64,000 nucleotides of DNA. Origin: Phycisphaeraceae bacterium (lineage in GTDB: Bacteria; Planctomycetota; Phycisphaerae; Phycisphaerales; Phycisphaeraceae). The position numbers and the translations under genes are program-made. Below are positions 24,768-36,042 of this stretch, one piece after another (positions within the stretch are counted from its first letter, which is position 1; each line of letters begins with the position of its first letter). The stretch spans positions 62,001 through 126,000 of the forward strand of contig JAJDCS010000043.1 of NCBI GenBank assembly GCA_029260715.1, read 5' to 3'. Below the pieces are notes generated by a model. The model was given only the letters and a program-made list of their open reading frames with translations. It was not told the DNA's origin and did not search any database.

Positions 24768-26051
24768 CTACATTTTCTTGATGATCAGCGTGTCGTTTTG
24801 CCCGCCGAAGCCGAAGCTGTTTGATAGCGCCACGTCGACTTTTGTCTTGCGCGACTGGTTGGCCACGTAGTCCATATCGCAGTGTGGGTCCGGCGATTGC
24901 AGGTTTATGGTCGGGGGTATGGTTTGGTCGCGTAGGGCCAGCACACAGGTGATCAGCTCCATGGCCCCGGCCGCGGCGATCAGGTGCCCCATCATGCTCT
25001 TGACGGAACTCATGGGCACTTTTTTTGCGTAGTCGCCGAAGACGGCTTTGACGGCCCGCGTCTCGATCGAGTCATTTTCCTTGGTGCCGGTGCCGTGGGC
25101 GGAGATGTAGTCCACATCTTGCGGCTCGACGTCGGCGCTTTCGAGTGCCTGGCGCATCGAGGCGATGGCCCCGCGCCCCTCGGGTTGGATGTCGGTAATC
25201 CGGTAGGCGTCCGCCGAGCTGCCATACCCGACGATCTCTGCCAGCACGGGCGCGTTGCGGGCCTGGGCGTGGTCGAGTGTTTCGAGGATCAGCATGCCCG
25301 CGCCCTCGCCCAATACGAACCCGTCTCGCGTCTGATCAAATGGTCGCGAGGCGGCAGTGGGGGTGTCGTTTCGCGTGGACAAGGCTGTCAAGCGGGTGAA
25401 CCCGGTAACGCCAAGCGGGTGGATCATGGTGTGTGCGCCGCCTGCGATCATGGCGTCGGCGTCGCCCCTGCTTAAGATCTGCGTCGCCTCACCGATCGCC
25501 TGGGTCGACGCGGCGCAGGCGGTGAGGCAGTTGTATGCCGGGCCCCAGGCGTCGAACTCCATGGCCAGGTGCGTCAGCGACATGTTGGGCTCTTGCTCGA
25601 TCTCGCGCATGGCGCTCATGCGCACGTTGGCCACCTTCGCCCACTTCGCCGCGTCCAGGCACCGTGTTTCTGCGTCCCACCCGCCGAGGTTGGCCGCCAC
25701 GTAATTGTCGAAATCCAAAGAGCCTTCGCCCGAACCCAGGTAGATGCCCAATCGCTCGTGGTCGAGCTTGTCAAAACGGTCCAGCCCGGCCGACCGCCAC
25801 GCCTGGCTCGCCGCGCCAAGCGCGAAAGCGGAGTTCAGCCCCACGCCTTCGTGCAGTGCCGGGTTCGAGACAAACTTTTTATAGTCGTAACCCTTCACCT
25901 GTGAGGAGAACTGCGTCGGGAACGTTGACGCGTCGAACCGGGTCGTCGGCCCGATGCCGGATTCGCCCGCGAGCAAGCGGCCCCAGACCGATTCGATGTC
26001 GTGTCCCAGCGGGGTGACCCAGCCGATTCCTGTGATAACGACGCGATTCAT
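24768..26051 (-). CDS. fabF: Beta-ketoacyl-ACP synthase II
   Basis: Condensing enzyme of fatty-acid elongation joining malonyl-ACP with acyl-ACP. At 427 residues it keeps the full catalytic set: Cys179 in LTACAAST, His319 in SAHGTGTKEND and His356 in SSVKSMMGHLIAAAGA. C-terminal NSFGFGGQNDTLIIKKM is typical. It lies two bases downstream of the second ketosynthase-like gene, so the two are co-transcribed and might form a heterodimer. A GAAGG Shine-Dalgarno sits within the end of the upstream gene. No acp, fabD or fabG is in the window. Confidence 0.94.
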   Translation of the reverse strand: MNRVVITGIGWVTPLGHDIESVWGRLLAGESGIGPTTRFDASTFPTQFSSQVKGYDYKKFVSNPALHEGVGLNSAFALGAASQAWRSAGLDRFDKLDHERLGIYLGSGEGSLDFDNYVAANLGGWDAETRCLDAAKWAKVANVRMSAMREIEQEPNMSLTHLAMEFDAWGPAYNCLTACAASTQAIGEATQILSRGDADAMIAGGAHTMIHPLGVTGFTRLTALSTRNDTPTAASRPFDQTRDGFVLGEGAGMLILETLDHAQARNAPVLAEIVGYGSSADAYRITDIQPEGRGAIASMRQALESADVEPQDVDYISAHGTGTKENDSIETRAVKAVFGDYAKKVPMSSVKSMMGHLIAAAGAMELITCVLALRDQTIPPTINLQSPDPHCDMDYVANQSRKTKVDVALSNSFGFGGQNDTLIIKKM

Positions 26052-26053
26052 GA

Positions 26054-27400
26054 TTAGCCTTCGTATTTCTTGAGTATCACCGCCGCGTTTTGGCCGCCCA
26101 GGCCGGTGCTGTACACCAGCGCGTGGTTGATCGTGGCTTGGCGCGACGGGGCGGCGGCGGCGTTGAGCCCGTCAAGCGGCTGGTCGCAGTTGATAACGGC
26201 TGGGATTGTTTGCGTGGCGACGGCCTTGGCGGCGACGCACACGTCCAGCCCACCCGTGCCGGCGCCGCAGGTGCCCGTCATTGATTTGATCGAGGCGATG
26301 GGCACCGACGCCAACCGGCCGCCGAACACCTGGCGCAGCCCGGCCGCTTCGGCTTGGTCGTAGTGGGGGGTGGCGGTACCGAACGGGACGATCAGGTCGA
26401 TCTGGTCGGGGCCGATCCCCGCCTCGCGCAGGGTTGAGCGGATCGCCAAGGCAATGCCCCTGCCCTGCGGGTCGGGTTCGAGGTTCCGGGCGTCGCGGTT
26501 GACGCTCTGCGAAGCGCCGAAGCCGATGACCTCCGCGTAAGCGGTGGGGGTCTGGTCCGCCTTCGCGGCACGCGCTTTGAACGTGTCGAGCGATTCGAGG
26601 ATGACGATCCCGCCGCCCTCGCCCACGACCGTGCCCGCCGCGGTTTTGCAGAACGGGCGCACCGCCGTTGCGGGTGAATCATTGCTCGTGGTGTTGAGCC
26701 GACCTGTCATGACCTGACGCAGGAAGGTCATCGGGTTGAGCTTGCTCTCGGCCCCGCCGCAGAAGCACAGGTCCGCGTTGCCGCGCTGGATAACGCGAAG
26801 CGACTCGCCGATGCTCAGCATGGCCGACGCCTCGCCGCAGGTGATCGTGTTCGACGGGCCTTGCGCGTCGTGGATAATCGTGACGTGGCAGGCGAGCATG
26901 TTCGGCAGGTACTTCAAAAGCCACAGCGGCGTGAGGTTGCCGATCCCCTCTTGGCCCCACTTGTGGTAGTCGAATTGGCCGTGCTCGTCGGTCGATTCAA
27001 ATAACGCAGCGGTCAGCTCGTTAAGCTCGGCGGCGATGAGTCCGGCGCCGATGTGGGCGCCGATGCGCGGCGAGGGGTAGGTGCGTGCGTCGCCGTCGCC
27101 GTTGGCGGTGCCGGGTGTTGCGAGTTTGGCGTCGCGCGCGGCCAGGTCCGCGGCGACAACGGCCAGCTCGATGTCGCGGGCCATCACCTTCGTGGCCTTG
27201 CGGTAGGACTTGGGCACGAAGTCGCGAACGGAAAAATCTTCGACCTCCGCGCCGATGTGGCAGGGGAATTCCGACGGGTCAAAGCACTTGAGCCTGCCCA
27301 CGGCGCTGCGCCCGGCCGTGGCGCTTTGCCACGTCGGTTCTATGCCAATGCCTAGGCCTCCGATCGGCCCAAGCCCACTGATGATCACTCGTCTGGGCAT
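26054..27400 (-). CDS. Ketosynthase-like protein lacking both active-site histidines
   Basis: Thiolase-fold ketosynthase homologue of 448 residues: MPRRVIISGLGPIGGLGIG start, PSNTITCGEASAMLSIGE around the nucleophile position, GTVVGEGGGIVILES, and GLGGQNAAVILKKYEG end. The nucleophile Cys188 is kept, but the first histidine of HGTGT is replaced (PFGTAT, Phe340) and the second of the KSxxGH motif too (KSMTGTCGAG, Thr377). Normal decarboxylative condensation is therefore unlikely. It may be a chain-length-factor-like or structural partner of the adjacent FabF; classical chain-length factors instead lose the Cys. The frame is full length, arguing against a pseudogene. Confidence 0.8.
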   Translation of the reverse strand: MPRRVIISGLGPIGGLGIGIEPTWQSATAGRSAVGRLKCFDPSEFPCHIGAEVEDFSVRDFVPKSYRKATKVMARDIELAVVAADLAARDAKLATPGTANGDGDARTYPSPRIGAHIGAGLIAAELNELTAALFESTDEHGQFDYHKWGQEGIGNLTPLWLLKYLPNMLACHVTIIHDAQGPSNTITCGEASAMLSIGESLRVIQRGNADLCFCGGAESKLNPMTFLRQVMTGRLNTTSNDSPATAVRPFCKTAAGTVVGEGGGIVILESLDTFKARAAKADQTPTAYAEVIGFGASQSVNRDARNLEPDPQGRGIALAIRSTLREAGIGPDQIDLIVPFGTATPHYDQAEAAGLRQVFGGRLASVPIASIKSMTGTCGAGTGGLDVCVAAKAVATQTIPAVINCDQPLDGLNAAAAPSRQATINHALVYSTGLGGQNAAVILKKYEG

Positions 27401-27520
27401 CGCTGTACTCGTTCAATCGCGCAGTTGAGCCATAGTGTATGGATTGTCCGCTCGGCTGAACAGGGCGGGTGGTGACACCGGCTGAGGCGATGAATTATTC
27501 CAAGCAGGCGTTGTGCAAAT

Positions 27521-27539
27521 GCCCCAAACCGCTTGGGGC
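27521..27539. repeat. Hairpin in the rpsA/ketosynthase divergent region
   Basis: GCCCCAA (27521-27527) and TTGGGGC (27533-27539) pair perfectly around a five-base loop. It lies upstream of the predicted rpsA promoter, between divergent genes; possible regulator site. Confidence 0.4.
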
Positions 27540-27561
27540 GTCTCATCGCCGGCTGGCCGGG

Positions 27562-27591
27562 TTCGCACACGGGGGCGGATAGGCTTATAAT
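27562..27591 (+). promoter_or_regulatory. Candidate sigma-70-type promoter of rpsA
   Basis: TTCGCA (27562-27567), an 18-base spacer and a consensus TATAAT (27586-27591). This gives a transcript starting about 90 bases before the rpsA ATG, leaving room for autoregulatory leader structure as is common for ribosomal protein S1. Confidence 0.55.
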
Positions 27592-27689
27592 ATTGGGTTT
27601 ACGATCTTTAACCGTCACCGCGTGTGTACAGCCTGCGTTGGGCCGACAGACCGGTGGCACAGAGAATTGAGTTTGCAAGGGACGTTTTG

Positions 27690-29477
27690 ATGGTTAACAG
27701 AAATCTGATCGCTGAACTGGAAATCGAGGACGATGAAGCAAGGTCTATCGTGGCCGCTGAGTTGGGCGAGACAGTCGCCGGCGGCGATATGGAGGGCTTA
27801 CTGACCGAGCAGATCAGCGATTTCAAGCCCGGCTCGATCCTAACGGGCAAGGTGATTGAAAAGGCGGGCGACGGGTTTTTGGTGGAGGTAGGCCTCAAGA
27901 GCGAGGGCGTCTTGAGCCGCCACGAGTTCGACAGCCCCGACGAAGTCGAGATCGGCGACGCTGTGGAGGTGATGCTCGAAGACATCCAAGCCGACGGGGG
28001 CAGCCTGGTGCTGTCGAAGCGCAAGGCCGACCGGATCCGCGGGTGGCAGCGCATCATCGACCACAACAAAGAGGGCGACGACGTCACCGGTCGCGTCATG
28101 CGCAAGATCAAGGGCGGCTTGTTGGTGGACATCGGCGTGCCGGTGTTCCTGCCCGCTTCGCAGGTGGACGTGCGCCGGCCGGGCGATATCGGCGAGCTGA
28201 TCGGCAAAGAGATCCGCGCCAAGATCCTCAAGATCGACGAGCAGCGGCGCAACATCGTCATCAGCCGACGCAAGCTGATCGAAGAAGAACGCACCGAGGC
28301 CCGCAGGAAGCTCTTGTCCACGATCGAAGAGGGGCAGATGGTCAAGGGGATGGTGAAGAACATCGCCGACTTCGGTGTGTTTATCGACCTGGGCGGCGTG
28401 GACGGGTTGCTCCACATCACCGACATGAGTTGGGGCCGGGTCAACCACCCGTCGGACATGGTCAAGATCGACCAAGAGATCGAGGTGAAAGTCCTCAACA
28501 TCGACCACGAAAAAGAGAAGATCGCCCTTGGGCTTAAGCAAAAAGAAGACAGCCCGTGGGAGCAGATCGAGACCAAGTACCCCCCCGGCACGCGCGTGAC
28601 CGGCACCGTGACGAACATCATGAGCTACGGCGCGTTTGTGAAGCTCGAAGAGGGCGTGGAGGGGTTGGTCCACATCTCCGAGATGAGCTGGACCCGCCGG
28701 ATCAACCACCCCAGCGAGATCGTCTCCGTCGGCGACGAGATCGAGGTGGTGGTGATGGACATCAACAAAGACAAGCAGGAGATCAGCCTGGGCATCAAGC
28801 AGACCGAGGTCAACCCATGGGAGACCGTGGCCCAGAAATACCCGCCCGGCACCGTCGTCGAGGGCACGGTGCGGAACCTGGCCTCATACGGCGCGTTCAT
28901 CGAGATCGAGCCGGGCATCGACGGGCTGCTACACGTATCTGACATGTCCTGGACCAAGAAGCTGACCCACCCCAGCGACATGATCAAGAAGAGCGAGGCG
29001 GTCAAGTGCATCGTGCTCGAGGTCGACCAGGAGAAGCAGCGGATCGCCCTGGGCCTCAAGCAGATGTACCAAGACCCGTGGGCCGAGCAGATCCCCACGC
29101 ACTACCAGCCGGGCATGATCGTCAAGGGCAAGGTGACGAAGATCACCAACTTCGGCGTGTTCGTGGAGCTGGAAGACGACCTGGAAGGCTTGCTGCACAT
29201 CTCCGAGTTGGCCGACCACAAAGTCGACGACCCGCACAACATTGTCACCGACGGCCAGGAGGTCGAAGTGAAGATCCTGCGTGTGGACCTGGACGACAGG
29301 AAGATCGGCTTGTCGCTCAAGCGGGCGCAGTGGACCAGCGACAGGGACGAATCGCCGGAAGAGCAAGCGGCCGCCTCCAACGAGCCGCTGCTGGGCGGTA
29401 TGGGCGACCAGCAGCACGGGGCCATGGGCACGGACAAGATCACGTTCGGCCCCGAAGGCACGAAGCCGGTCGAGTGA
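27690..29477 (+). CDS. rpsA: 30S ribosomal protein S1 (six S1 domains)
   Basis: Binds mRNA and helps load it on the 30S subunit. The 595-residue product has six S1 OB-fold modules. Openings are visible as SILTGKVI, DDVTGRVMRKIKGG, GQMVKGMVKNIADFGVFIDL, TRVTGTVTNIMSYGAFVKL, TVVEGTVRNLASYGAFIEI and MIVKGKVTKITNFGVFVEL; modules 3-5 end in the usual LLHITDMSW/LVHISEMSW-type RNA-binding strand. The ATG at 27690 is chosen because AAGGGA lies nine bases upstream; the frame is open to 27624. The C-terminal tail is acidic and glycine rich. Confidence 0.96.
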   Translation: MVNRNLIAELEIEDDEARSIVAAELGETVAGGDMEGLLTEQISDFKPGSILTGKVIEKAGDGFLVEVGLKSEGVLSRHEFDSPDEVEIGDAVEVMLEDIQADGGSLVLSKRKADRIRGWQRIIDHNKEGDDVTGRVMRKIKGGLLVDIGVPVFLPASQVDVRRPGDIGELIGKEIRAKILKIDEQRRNIVISRRKLIEEERTEARRKLLSTIEEGQMVKGMVKNIADFGVFIDLGGVDGLLHITDMSWGRVNHPSDMVKIDQEIEVKVLNIDHEKEKIALGLKQKEDSPWEQIETKYPPGTRVTGTVTNIMSYGAFVKLEEGVEGLVHISEMSWTRRINHPSEIVSVGDEIEVVVMDINKDKQEISLGIKQTEVNPWETVAQKYPPGTVVEGTVRNLASYGAFIEIEPGIDGLLHVSDMSWTKKLTHPSDMIKKSEAVKCIVLEVDQEKQRIALGLKQMYQDPWAEQIPTHYQPGMIVKGKVTKITNFGVFVELEDDLEGLLHISELADHKVDDPHNIVTDGQEVEVKILRVDLDDRKIGLSLKRAQWTSDRDESPEEQAAASNEPLLGGMGDQQHGAMGTDKITFGPEGTKPVE

Positions 29478-30013
29478 GCCGGCGTTAGAAAAACATGCAA
29501 CCGCTTGGAGCCGCCCAGCTTGACATTGGGTGCGGATTCCGAAATGATAGGTTGAGTCACAGGATTGATTTAGGGGCCCCCTCGTTAGCGGCCCGAAGAC
29601 ATGGATATGATGGATGTATAGTAAATTACAAGGCTTGTGGGCGCGAAGATGGTGATGGCAACGTCACCAATCTGCGGGTGTTGCCAATCGCATCACCGGG
29701 GCCTACGGAGAGAGGCGATGCCACAGGGGTCAACCCATAAGGAGGTCCCGGGCATGGCTTGACGGCCACGGTGATTTGTGGAGCGGGTTTGGCCGTAGGT
29801 CTTTTCTCGGAAAGGCCGTTTCGGGCAAGCCCTTCGCCCCCAAGCCACGAGGCGCTGTCACAGCGGTTCGTGGTTTGTGCTTTTAAGAAGGCGGCCAAAC
29901 GGTGTTGAAGGTTCATAAAATCGACGCAGGCCGGGCAGCGGGCGCTTCGTTTGATTCGGTAAAACTAAATTTGGGATCGAAAAACTTAATAGCTAAACAG
30001 TTAGGTTAATACC
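29478..30013 (+). other. Long untranslated region before nusA with mini-ORF and hairpins
   Basis: A stretch of 536 bases with no convincing gene. It holds TATAGT at about 29617 (possible -10), a perfect Shine-Dalgarno AAGGAGGT (29739-29746) followed 8 bases on by ATG GCT TGA (29754-29762), a hairpin ACGGCCA/TGGCCGT (29762-29768, 29790-29796) followed by a T-rich run, and a two-tier hairpin CCACGA..CGCTG/CAGCG..TCGTGG (29845-29873) followed by TTTGTGCTTTT. It looks like a structured leader with possible attenuation. The gene rimP, which usually precedes nusA, is not here. I saw no tmRNA, RNase P or SRP RNA signature. Confidence 0.5.
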
Positions 30014-31465
30014 ATGAATGGCCAAGAAATGATGCGCCTGATCGACTCGATTTCACGCGACCGCAACGTGGACAAGGACACGCTTTGCAAAGACATTGAG
30101 CAGGCGATGGTCTCGGCGGCGCGTAAGCACTTCAACGCAATTGACACCGAAGAATTCACCGCCGAGTTGGACCGCATGACCGGCCGGATCTCCATCTGGC
30201 GAGATTCCGAGGAAATCCCGCTTGAGGAGCTGGGGCGGATCCCGGCTCAGACAGCCAAGCAGGTGATGATCCAGCGGTTCCGTGAGGACGAGCGCGCGAG
30301 CATCTACAACGAATACGTCGGGCGCGTGGGTGAGTTGGTGACGGGTATGGCCCAGCGTTACGAGGGCGGCGCGTTGGTGGTATCGATCGGTCGGGCCGAA
30401 GGGTTCATGCCACGCAGCGAGCAGATCCCCGGCGAGCAGCACCAGCCCGGCGAGCGTGTGCGGTGCATGATCCTGGACGTGCGCGACGCGGGCAACCAAG
30501 TAAAAATTGTGCTCACACGCGCCCACCCGGACTTCATCCGCCGCCTGTTTGAGGTCGAGGTGCCCGAGGTGTCCGAGCGGATTATCGAGATCAAGGCGAT
30601 GGCCCGCGAGCCGGGACACCGCACGAAGATCGCCGTGTCGTCGATCGACTCGAAAGTCGACGCGGTGGGCGCGTGCGTGGGCGTGCGCGGCAGCAGGATC
30701 AAGAACATCGTCGACGAGCTTGGCGGCGAGAAGATCGACATCGTGCGTTGGAACGAGTCGAGCCAGATCTTGATCCAAAATTCACTGAAGCCCGCGGAGG
30801 TGGTGGAGATCAGCCTGTGCTTCGAGTTGGGCCGGGCCACGGTCGTGGTCAACGAAGACCAGCTATCCCTGGCGATCGGCAAGCGGGGTCAGAACGTTCG
30901 GTTGGCGGCCAGGCTGACCAATTGGGACGTCGACATCCTCACACCCGCCGAATACACCAAGGGCCTGGACACCATGGAAGAAACCCTCAAGTCCGTCGAG
31001 GGTATCTCGGAAGAGCAGATCGACCGGCTGGCGGCGTTGGGCGTGATCAGCGTGTTCGACATCGAGGAAGTCGGAGCCGACTACTTTGTCGAGCAGCTTG
31101 AGTGCACCGCGGAGCAGGGCCAGGCGATGGTCGAGGTCGCCGCGGAACGCGCCAAGGTCGTGGCTGTGGAGCAGGCCAAAGAGAAGGAAGAAGCCCAGAA
31201 ACGCAAGCAGGAAGAGCAGGCGGCGCTGGCGGCGATGCCCGGCGAGCAGCAGGCCGCGGCGGTGCTGGGCGACATCGGCGACGCGGCCGAGGGTCAAGAC
31301 GCCCAGCCTGCGGACGCCCAACCCGGCGAGCCTTCGTCAGACGATGGGGGCGACGACGATCAGGCGAGCATTGTGACCATGCTAGAGAACCGCCAAACCA
31401 AACAAGCGGCCCAGGCCGAGTCGGCCGGCGGCGGTGCGGATAAAGACAGCGAAGCCGACGGCTAG
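30014..31465 (+). CDS. nusA: Transcription termination/antitermination factor NusA
   Basis: Binds RNA polymerase and nascent RNA to modulate pausing, termination and antitermination. Order of parts: N-terminal polymerase-binding domain (MNGQEMMRLIDSISRDRNVD, to about 120), S1 domain (about 130-200, GELVTGMAQRYEGGALVVSI), two KH domains (VDAVGACVGVRGSRIKNIVD near 215-235; EDQLSLAIGKRGQNVRLAA near 280-300), then a helix-hairpin-helix-like segment (ISEEQIDRLAALGVISVFDI) and a charged, alanine-rich tail of about 100 residues. It is the first gene of the nusA-infB-DUF503-rbfA cluster. A weak TTAGGT precedes the ATG. Confidence 0.96.
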   Translation: MNGQEMMRLIDSISRDRNVDKDTLCKDIEQAMVSAARKHFNAIDTEEFTAELDRMTGRISIWRDSEEIPLEELGRIPAQTAKQVMIQRFREDERASIYNEYVGRVGELVTGMAQRYEGGALVVSIGRAEGFMPRSEQIPGEQHQPGERVRCMILDVRDAGNQVKIVLTRAHPDFIRRLFEVEVPEVSERIIEIKAMAREPGHRTKIAVSSIDSKVDAVGACVGVRGSRIKNIVDELGGEKIDIVRWNESSQILIQNSLKPAEVVEISLCFELGRATVVVNEDQLSLAIGKRGQNVRLAARLTNWDVDILTPAEYTKGLDTMEETLKSVEGISEEQIDRLAALGVISVFDIEEVGADYFVEQLECTAEQGQAMVEVAAERAKVVAVEQAKEKEEAQKRKQEEQAALAAMPGEQQAAAVLGDIGDAAEGQDAQPADAQPGEPSSDDGGDDDQASIVTMLENRQTKQAAQAESAGGGADKDSEADG

Positions 31466-31604
31466 GAACAGCCGCCGGAGTTGGATTAAAAAACACGCGG
31501 GTTGTGTGGCGTGTGGACACGGGCCGGGGCGCCGTGGTCGCTAGCCGGCCCGCAACGAGCCGTTTTGAATCTGAGCCGTTTGTTCGGCTGCAAAGGAGTT
31601 GACG

Positions 31605-34373
<2,769 letters not shown>

Positions 34374-34478
34374 ATCGAGGAAGGTTTGATTATCAGATAC
34401 GGCGGCTTAAAATAAGGCGTTCTCTGGCTGGTCTGGGTCGGCCTGGAGGGCCGGGACGGTCGATCGACAAACCCCTGT

Positions 34479-34769
34479 ATGGTGGTTGGCATTCTGCAAG
34501 TCGAGCTGTTGATCGAGTGGGCCGGGTCGCTCAAAGACAAGCGTCGCGTGGTTTTGAGCCTCAAAGATCGGCTGCACCGGGAGCATCAGGTGTCGGTGGC
34601 TGAAGTAGGGGCGTTGGATCAGTGGCGGACGGCGGTGTTGGGGATCACCATGGCGTCCAACAGCGTGCCGCACTGTCAGGGTGTGCTTGATGGGGTCCTG
34701 TCTAAATTGCGTTCTGGTCGGGATTTTGTGCTAAACGATCACAAGATTGAGATTATCACAGGAACATAA
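34479..34769 (+). CDS. DUF503 (YlxP-like) protein
   Basis: A 96-residue protein with the DUF503 pattern: LQVELLIEWAGSLKDKRRVV, LHREHQVSVAEVGALDQWRT, AVLGITMASNSVPHCQGVLD, and the ending FVLNDHKIEIITGT. This small alpha-beta protein lies between infB and rbfA in many bacteria and is associated with ribosome maturation or cold adaptation, without a proven reaction. The position here, 105 bases after infB and just before rbfA, supports the assignment. Confidence 0.9.
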   Translation: MVVGILQVELLIEWAGSLKDKRRVVLSLKDRLHREHQVSVAEVGALDQWRTAVLGITMASNSVPHCQGVLDGVLSKLRSGRDFVLNDHKIEIITGT

Positions 34770-34852
34770 ACACCGACCCCGCTGTGCGTGTGACGCGTCG
34801 GCCGGGGCGTGCTGAGGGTATGGGCGCCGGGCCGAATGAATCGGAAGCAGCT

Positions 34853-35263
34853 ATGAGCCATCGCAAGCAACAGATCGAGTCGACCTTGCAGCGGGCGATC
34901 AGCCAGATCCTCAGCCGCCGGCTGTCGGACCCCCGGCTGTGCGGGATGATCAGCATCACGCAGGTGGACGTTTCGCCGGACATGCACCAGGCGAAGGTGC
35001 ATGTGTCGGTGCTGCCCGAGGAGCGTCAGAAGCTGGTGCTCAACGGGCTGCGTCACGCCACGGGGCACATCCGCACGCAACTCAGAAAGATGATCACCCT
35101 GCGGGTCGTGCCACAACTAGAGTTCCGTATAGATGAGACGCTCAAGAAACAAGACGCCGTCTGGCAAGCCATCGAGCGAGGGGTCGAGCGGGAGGGGCAT
35201 TCACTGGGGGATGCCCAACCGCGGGGGCTTGCCGGGGATGAGGTAAAGGACACCACGTGGTGA
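34853..35263 (+). CDS. rbfA: Ribosome-binding factor A
   Basis: KH-type protein that binds the 30S precursor during 16S rRNA 5'-end maturation. From ATG 34853: SHRKQQIESTLQRAISQILS, RLSDPRLCGMISITQVDVSP, MHQAKVHVSVLPEERQKLVL, and RTQLRKMITLRVVPQLEFRI followed by DETLKK, all standard. About 136 residues, normal. A GGAAG lies about six bases before the ATG; the frame is open to 34784 but that part is arginine rich without family similarity. Its stop overlaps the next gene's GTG start. Confidence 0.95.
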   Translation: MSHRKQQIESTLQRAISQILSRRLSDPRLCGMISITQVDVSPDMHQAKVHVSVLPEERQKLVLNGLRHATGHIRTQLRKMITLRVVPQLEFRIDETLKKQDAVWQAIERGVEREGHSLGDAQPRGLAGDEVKDTTW

Positions 35264-35973
35264 AAAACGAGACCGCCTACGCGAAGAAACTTTCCGCATT
35301 GCTCAAGCGGATCAAGAAAACCCACAGCCCCTTGGCTGACGGGCACCCGCTTGACCCGATCGGGCAGTTGATCCTGTCGATGCTTGAGTGGGAGGCCCCC
35401 GCCCGGTCCGCGGCGCTGGCCTACAAACGGCTGATGAACGATATGGTCGACTACAACGACCTGCGGGTCAGCCACCCGGTTCACATCGAATCCGTCTTGG
35501 GGCCGAATTACCCGCGGGTCAAGGAACGCACGGAGCGCCTGCTGGGTGTGCTCAACGAGGTCTACACGCGTCAGCACGCGGTCTCGTTCGAGGGCATCGC
35601 CGGCAAGCCGAAGAAAGAAATCCGCGCGTACCTCGACAGCCTGCCGAGCATGCCGACGTATGTCTCGGCCCAGCTTGTGCTGCTGTGCTTCGGTGGGCAC
35701 GCGGTGCCTGTGGACCAGGCGTTGCTCGACAAGCTTGTGAAAGAAGGCGCTATCGACCCCGACGCGACGGTCGAGCAGGCCAATTCGATCCTGGAACGGC
35801 AGATCCGGGCAGCCGACGCGCACGAAGCGCACCTGGCCTTGCGTGCGTGGGTCGATTCGGGCAAGGCACGCTCGACGCCGCGCGCCAAAACGGTGAAGAA
35901 ACGCACCACCAAAACGACCAAGAAGAAAACAACCCGGCCGAAGAAAAAGACGACCAAGAGCAAGAAAAAATAG
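35260..35973 (+). CDS. HhH-GPD (endonuclease III-like) protein with lysine-rich tail
   Basis: About 237 residues. Residues 1-200 resemble the helix-hairpin-helix/GPD fold of base-excision glycosylases: DPIGQLILSMLEWEAPARSA, a modified hairpin LDSLPSMPTYVSAQLVLLCF, and GGHAVPVDQALLDKLVKEGA, whose Asp matches the catalytic aspartate. The hairpin's catalytic lysine and glycine pair (LPGVGxKTA) are not conserved, and the four-cysteine iron-sulfur cluster is absent, so glycosylase/lyase activity is doubtful. The last 35 residues are an AK/TK-rich basic tail (KKRTTKTTKKKTT) resembling histone H1-like tails. The GTG start overlaps the rbfA stop (GTGA), implying coupling with the translation cluster. 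Confidence 0.7.
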   Translation: MKNETAYAKKLSALLKRIKKTHSPLADGHPLDPIGQLILSMLEWEAPARSAALAYKRLMNDMVDYNDLRVSHPVHIESVLGPNYPRVKERTERLLGVLNEVYTRQHAVSFEGIAGKPKKEIRAYLDSLPSMPTYVSAQLVLLCFGGHAVPVDQALLDKLVKEGAIDPDATVEQANSILERQIRAADAHEAHLALRAWVDSGKARSTPRAKTVKKRTTKTTKKKTTRPKKKTTKSKKK

Positions 35974-36042
35974 GCAGCCTCCCGTGGGCTTGGCCGCCTC
36001 CGGGGCCGCTTCCGGGGGCCGGTGATCTGAAAGGACGTGAGG

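Noticed and set aside
26054-27400. Ketosynthase-like gene as a pseudogene
   Set aside because: The frame is full length, the fold motifs and C-terminus are intact and the gene is tightly linked to fabF, so loss of histidines looks like divergence rather than decay.
27608-28709. Long minus-strand open frames opposite rpsA (up to about 337 codons)
   Set aside because: They are antisense to an unmistakable S1 gene, lack a Shine-Dalgarno and read as serine/valine-rich mirror sequence created by GC-rich codon bias.
29478-30013. tmRNA, RNase P, SRP RNA or tRNA in the nusA leader
   Set aside because: No CCA end, T-loop consensus, RNase P core or SRP tetraloop hairpin could be found; only generic hairpins and the mini-ORF.
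34784-34852. Upstream extension of RbfA
   Set aside because: Arginine-rich residues not found in the family; the ATG at 34853 has a GGAAG upstream and begins the conserved helix.
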